Part shown: one piece after another, positions 60,851 through 64,000 of the stretch
How positions within the stretch are numbered: the first letter of the stretch is position 1
Layout of the letters: each line of letters begins with the position of its first letter
Assembly: GCA_963763955.1 (NCBI GenBank)
Contig: CAVXQP010000016.1
Location: 186,001 to 250,000 of the forward strand
DNA from: DASUPK01 sp963763955
GTDB taxonomy: Bacteria; Actinomycetota; Thermoleophilia; Solirubrobacterales; 70-9
Length of the DNA stretch: 64,000 nucleotides
Direction of reading: 5' to 3'
Made by a program: the position numbers and the translations under genes
The notes under the pieces: model-generated
Told to the model about the DNA's origin: nothing
The model's input: the letters and a program-made list of their open reading frames with translations, nothing else
Database searches by the model: none

Positions 60851-61297
60851 ATGATCGATCAGCCAACCGCGGAACAGGCGTTGAAGGAGCTCGAGGTCCT
60901 GATCGGGGAGTGGACGATGGAGGCGATCCCGCCCGCGGGCGAGCCCTGGCCCGGCGAGGCGCGTGCCACCTTCGAGTGGTTGGAGGGCAACCAGTTGGTG
61001 CTCGAGCGCTCCACGGTGGAGATGCCGGAGGCGCCCGACGGCATCTGCGTGATCGGCTGCGACGCCGCCAACGGGACCTATTACCAGCTCTACAGCGGAC
61101 GACCGCGGGGTCTGCCGGGTCTACGAGATGAGCATCGGCAACGGCGAGTGGAAGCTGTGGCGCGAGGGCGAGCCCTTCGCGCAGCGCTTCACCGCAACGA
61201 TCTCGGACGACGGCAACCGGATCGATGGACGCTGGGAGTTCGACGAGGGAGCAGCTGGGAGACCGACTTCGACCTCGTCTACACCAGGGTCGGCTGA
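60851..61297 (+). pseudogene. DUF1579-like lipocalin-fold protein, two compensating frameshifts
   Basis: MIDQPTAEQALKELEVLIGEWTMEAIPPAG and LEGNQLVLERSTVEMPEAPDG are followed by a shift near 61094-61098. The frame then reads VYEMSIGNGEWKLWREGEPF and FTATISDDGNRIDGRWEFDEG, and a second shift near 61244-61250 returns to the original frame (SSWETDFDLVYTRVG). One extra and one missing base restore about 148 residues. An AGAGGAGG SD precedes the ATG. Probably sequence error. Confidence 0.72.
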
Positions 61298-61320
61298 CGG
61301 ATATTCCCTCCCGGCGCGAA

Positions 61321-61348
61321 GAAGCGGCCCCCGCAGGGGGGCCGCTTC
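61321..61348. terminator. Bidirectional terminator hairpin between convergent genes
   Basis: GAAGCGGCCCCC and its perfect complement GGGGGCCGCTTC around GCAG form a 12 bp stem followed by GTTTG. It lies between the stop of the DUF1579-like gene (61297) and the stop of the leftward MFS gene (61371) and can serve both. Confidence 0.7.
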
Positions 61349-61370
61349 GTTTGCGTGGAGGAGGCTGGAC

Positions 61371-62939
61371 CTAGGCGGCGGCGGCCTGCGGCATCGCCTC
61401 GGACTCGCGCTGGGACTCCGGCTCCACCGGCTCGCGCTCGATGTCGCGCTCGCGAACCAGCCAGAGGGCCAGGACGGCGCCCGCGAAGCAGACCACGCCT
61501 CCCAGGGTCAGCACGTCGTTGAACCCGGCGAGGAATCCCTCGCGCGCCGCGTGTTCGACCGCCGGCTGGGCCTGCTGCGGCACCGAAGCCAGGGCCTGGT
61601 GGAGGCTGCCCGAGGAGGCGGCCTCGACGAGCTGACGCGGATGGCCCCCACTCGCCGTGGCTGTGCCGGCCGTCAGGTCACTGACCTTGGAGGCACCCTG
61701 GGACACGAAGATCGCGCCCCAGACCGCGACGCCGACCGCGACACCGACCTGCCGGAACGTGTCGTTGATCCCCGCGGCCATTCCACTCCGCTCCTTGGGC
61801 ACCACGCTGAGCGCGACATCCCCGATCACCGGGTTGAGCAGGCCGACACCGCCACCCAGGACCAGGAAGCCGCCGAGCAGCGTGGTCCACTCGGAGCCGG
61901 CGTCGATCCCGGACATCAGCAGCAGACCCGCCCCGGAGAGCGCCAGGCCGGCGCTCATCAGGGCCCGGGCCGGAACCCGGGACAGGAGCGCGGCCGCGAC
62001 CGGCGACATGAAGAAGGCCGCCAGCGTGATCGGCAGGTAGCGCAGCCCGGCCTGCAGCGGCGTGTAGCCCAGATAGTTCTGCAGGTAGAGCCCGATGTAG
62101 AGGAAGAGCGCAAACGCCGAGGCCGAAATCGCGAACGCCGCGAACTGCACCCCGGTGAACGCCGGTCGCCTGAAGAGCGCGAGCGGCAGCATCGGCTCCC
62201 TCACACGGCTCTCGATCGCCGTGAAGGCGGCCATCAGCACGGCTGAGCCCGCGAACAGCGAGATGATCAGCGTGCTCCCCCAGCCCTCGTCGTTCCCGCG
62301 GACGAGCGCCAGTACCAGCATGAAGAGCGCCGTGCTGAAGGTGGCGACACCCGGCCAGTCGACTCTGGTCGCATTCGGGTCGCGGCTCTCGCGCAGCTTG
62401 GCGTAGGTGATTCCGATCGCGGCCAAGCCGATCGGCACGTTCAGGTAGAAGATCGACCGCCATCCGAGCCCGTCAGTGAGGGCTCCTCCCACGAGGGGGC
62501 CGATCGCCACCGCCACTCCGATCGAGGCGCCGTAGATGCCCATCGCCGTTGCACGTTCGCGGCCGGCGGGGAACTCCTGCGCCAGCAGAGCCAGCGATAC
62601 GGCGAACATCACCGCGCCGCCGATTCCCTGCAGGGCCCGGGCGAGATTGAGGAAGGTCGGGTCGGGCGAGATCGCGCAGAGCAGCGAAGCGAACGAGAAG
62701 ATCCCGAGCCCGATCGCGAACAGCCGCCGCCGGCCGATCCGGTCGGCGAGCGAGCCGGCGGTCAGGACGAGGGCAGCGAGCGTCAGCGCGTACGCATCGA
62801 CCACCCATTGCAGGTCGGTGAAGTTGGCGCCGAGGCTCTCGCGAATCGAGGGCAGCGCCACGTTGACGACCGTGATGTCGAGCAGCAGCATGAACGTCGC
62901 CACCGAGACGGCGAGCAGGGTCCACCATTTCCTAGCCAT
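61371..62939 (-). CDS. MFS drug exporter, DHA2 (EmrB/QacA) family
   Basis: A 522-residue transporter with 14 predicted helices. TDLQWVVDAYALTLAALVLTAGSLADRIGRRRLF (helix 1-2 and motif A) and GGVGLLNPVIGDVALSVVPKERSGMAAGINDTFRQVG (motif C region) place it in the DHA2 family. It exports drugs or metabolites with protons. A GGAGG SD precedes the ATG. It is divergent from the ECF sigma gene, with 78 bases between. Confidence 0.93.
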   Translation of the reverse strand: MARKWWTLLAVSVATFMLLLDITVVNVALPSIRESLGANFTDLQWVVDAYALTLAALVLTAGSLADRIGRRRLFAIGLGIFSFASLLCAISPDPTFLNLARALQGIGGAVMFAVSLALLAQEFPAGRERATAMGIYGASIGVAVAIGPLVGGALTDGLGWRSIFYLNVPIGLAAIGITYAKLRESRDPNATRVDWPGVATFSTALFMLVLALVRGNDEGWGSTLIISLFAGSAVLMAAFTAIESRVREPMLPLALFRRPAFTGVQFAAFAISASAFALFLYIGLYLQNYLGYTPLQAGLRYLPITLAAFFMSPVAAALLSRVPARALMSAGLALSGAGLLLMSGIDAGSEWTTLLGGFLVLGGGVGLLNPVIGDVALSVVPKERSGMAAGINDTFRQVGVAVGVAVWGAIFVSQGASKVSDLTAGTATASGGHPRQLVEAASSGSLHQALASVPQQAQPAVEHAAREGFLAGFNDVLTLGGVVCFAGAVLALWLVRERDIEREPVEPESQRESEAMPQAAAA

Positions 62940-62979
62940 TTTCAGCCTCCTTCGGCCGTCACATCGGCCGCATTTCGTT

Positions 62980-62995
62980 CGTCACTGCTATGACG
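62980..62995. promoter_or_regulatory. Inverted repeat between MFS and sigma genes
   Basis: CGTCA-CTGCTA-TGACG is a perfect 5 bp inverted repeat in the 78-base divergent region between the MFS exporter and the sigma factor genes. It could be a shared operator. No regulator gene is adjacent, so the binding protein is unknown. Confidence 0.35.
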
Positions 62996-63017
62996 GATGT
63001 CGAACTGAGGACGTGAC

Positions 63018-64000
63018 ATGACCGACCAGGAACTGTTGGCAAAGCGCTTCGAGGACCATCGCGATTACCTCCATTCGGTCGCCTACCGGATGCTTGGCTC
63101 GACCGGCGAGGCCGACGACGCCGTCCAGGAGGCCTGGCTGCGGCTGAGCCGCTCGGACTCCGACGCGGTCGACAACCTGCGCGCCTGGCTGACGACGGTG
63201 GTCGGTCGCGTCTCCCTCGACATGCTCCGCGCCCGCAAGGCCCGCCGCGAGCAGCCCGACGATCATCTGGAGCCGATCGTCAGCGAGGTCACCGAGGAGA
63301 ATCCTGCCGAGGAGGTCGAGCTGGCGGACTCGATCGGGCTGGCGATGCTGGTGGTCCTGGAGAACCTCACCCCCGCCGAGCGCGTGGCCTTCGTGCTGCA
63401 CGACATGTTCGGCGTCCCCTTCAGCGAGATCGGCGAGATCGCGGGGCGCAGCCCGGACGCGGCGCGCCAGCTCGCCAGCCGCGCCCGGCGGCGCGTCCGA
63501 GGGTCGGCGCCCCCCGCCGACGCCGACGCCGAGGAGCAGCGACGGGTCATCGACGCATTCCTTGCAGCCGCCCGCGCCGGCGACTTCGAGGCACTGCTCG
63601 AGGTGCTCGACCCCGACATCGTCTTCCGCCTCCACACGGTCGAGGGCGACCCGAGGGCGCGCCCGCCGGCAGTCGGTGCCGAGCAGGTGGCCCGCCAGGC
63701 CCTGGCGGGAGGCCGCCGGTTCGCGCCCTACGCGCGCCCGGCGACGGTCAACGGCGCCCCTGGCTTGATCGTCGAGACACCGGAGAGGCGCATCGGCGTG
63801 ATGGGCTGCACCGTCAAGGACGGGCGGATCACCGCCGATCGACCTGGTGCTGGAGCCGCTGCGAGCGACCCGAGTCCGGCTGAGCAGCGCCGGCAACCCC
63901 TCGCGCGCTCAGGGCTGGAGCCGAACCTCCAAACCCAATCCGGACGGCGGTACCCGGCGTACTATCGACACGTGGTCGCCAGCCCTGCCCTCAGATCCCT
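63018..64000 (+). CDS. ECF sigma factor, SigJ-like, with C-terminal SnoaL domain (frameshifted and cut by window end)
   Basis: Sigma-2 (FEDHRDYLHSVAYRMLGSTGEADDAVQEAWLRL) and sigma-4 (LTPAERVAFVLHDMFGVPFSEIGEIAGRSPDAARQLASRARRRV) are clear, followed by a SnoaL-like domain from AEEQRRVIDAFLAAARAGDFEALLEVLDPDIVFR. This is the SigJ/ECF41 layout, in which the SnoaL tail modulates activity. One extra base near 63834-63840 (ITAD instead of ITAIDLVLEP) breaks the C terminus; the frame runs to the window end without a stop. It lies divergent from an exporter gene. Confidence 0.82.
   Translation, partial: MTDQELLAKRFEDHRDYLHSVAYRMLGSTGEADDAVQEAWLRLSRSDSDAVDNLRAWLTTVVGRVSLDMLRARKARREQPDDHLEPIVSEVTEENPAEEVELADSIGLAMLVVLENLTPAERVAFVLHDMFGVPFSEIGEIAGRSPDAARQLASRARRRVRGSAPPADADAEEQRRVIDAFLAAARAGDFEALLEVLDPDIVFRLHTVEGDPRARPPAVGAEQVARQALAGGRRFAPYARPATVNGAPGLIVETPERRIGVMGCTVKDGRITADRPGAGAAASDPSPAEQRRQPLARSGLEPNLQTQSGRRYPAYYRHVVASPALRS

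Noticed and set aside
40531..63840. GATC sites as the cause of the frameshifts
   Set aside because: Several indels lie near GATC or CGATCG, but at least three do not; short homopolymers explain more of them.

Overview
The window is high-GC (about two thirds G+C), dense, single-copy chromosomal DNA. No rRNA, tRNA, CRISPR array, transposase or phage gene was recognised. The gene set looks actinobacterial, and my best guess is Thermoleophilia/Solirubrobacterales: a DDN-type F420-dependent nitroreductase relative, an AbiEi/DUF559 protein, a SigJ-like ECF sigma factor, type III glutamine synthetase, a Csp-like copper protein, GTTCAC-type Pho boxes, and many genes with a -10-like hexamer only 6-8 bases before the start codon (leaderless mRNAs). 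The lineage is inference.

Region 1 (1-2.6 kb): the end of an arsenate reductase gene, a metallophosphoesterase and an aquaporin-like channel form an apparent arsenic-associated operon. A sugar-isomerase-like TIM barrel gene follows.

Region 2 (2.6-19 kb) is the most distinctive part, a phosphate island. One leftward operon reads pstS-pstC-pstA-pstB, then a lipoprotein and three uncharacterised zinc-ribbon proteins, two of them membrane-anchored. A second leftward block reads full-length PhoB-like regulator, receiver-less PhoB-like DNA-binding protein, pstS2-pstC2-pstA2-pstB2-phoU. Between them lie a secreted protein with a duplicated domain and a UPF0104-like membrane protein. Direct repeats of a (G/T)T(T/C)AC core at exact 11-base spacing precede pstS1, pstS2 and the receiver-less regulator. 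Weaker examples precede the secreted protein and a probable small RNA that ends in a strong intrinsic terminator (about 18852-18977). Together these suggest a Pho regulon with a built-in competitor regulator and an RNA output. No PhoR kinase gene is present.

Region 3 (19-35.5 kb) is mixed housekeeping: CDF metal exporter, UppP, M23 peptidase, two crotonases, DUF559 protein, HD hydrolase, EamA exporter, YjbQ, lipoate-ligase relative, MFS transporter, HAD phosphatase, sulfotransferase, phosphoesterase, TMEM175 channel and VOC proteins.

Region 4 (35.5-49.8 kb): glutamine synthetase III with a structured leader, GNAT, DDN-like protein, GAF-GGDEF cyclase, broken DUF2855 and Na+/H+ antiporter genes, CoA ligase, type II NADH dehydrogenase, an ABC-2 exporter, and a Cys-rich copper-storage-like protein.

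Region 5 (49.8-64 kb): FtsH, two berberine-bridge-like flavoproteins, a membrane metallopeptidase, patatin, an ArsR-SRPBCC-reductase operon, quinone oxidoreductase, PPOX protein, MBL lactonase-like protein, a DHA2 drug exporter and an ECF sigma factor cut by the window end. From about 40 kb onward at least eight single-base frameshifts interrupt otherwise well-conserved genes. They look more like sequence errors than a set of independent pseudogenes, so gene integrity there is provisional.
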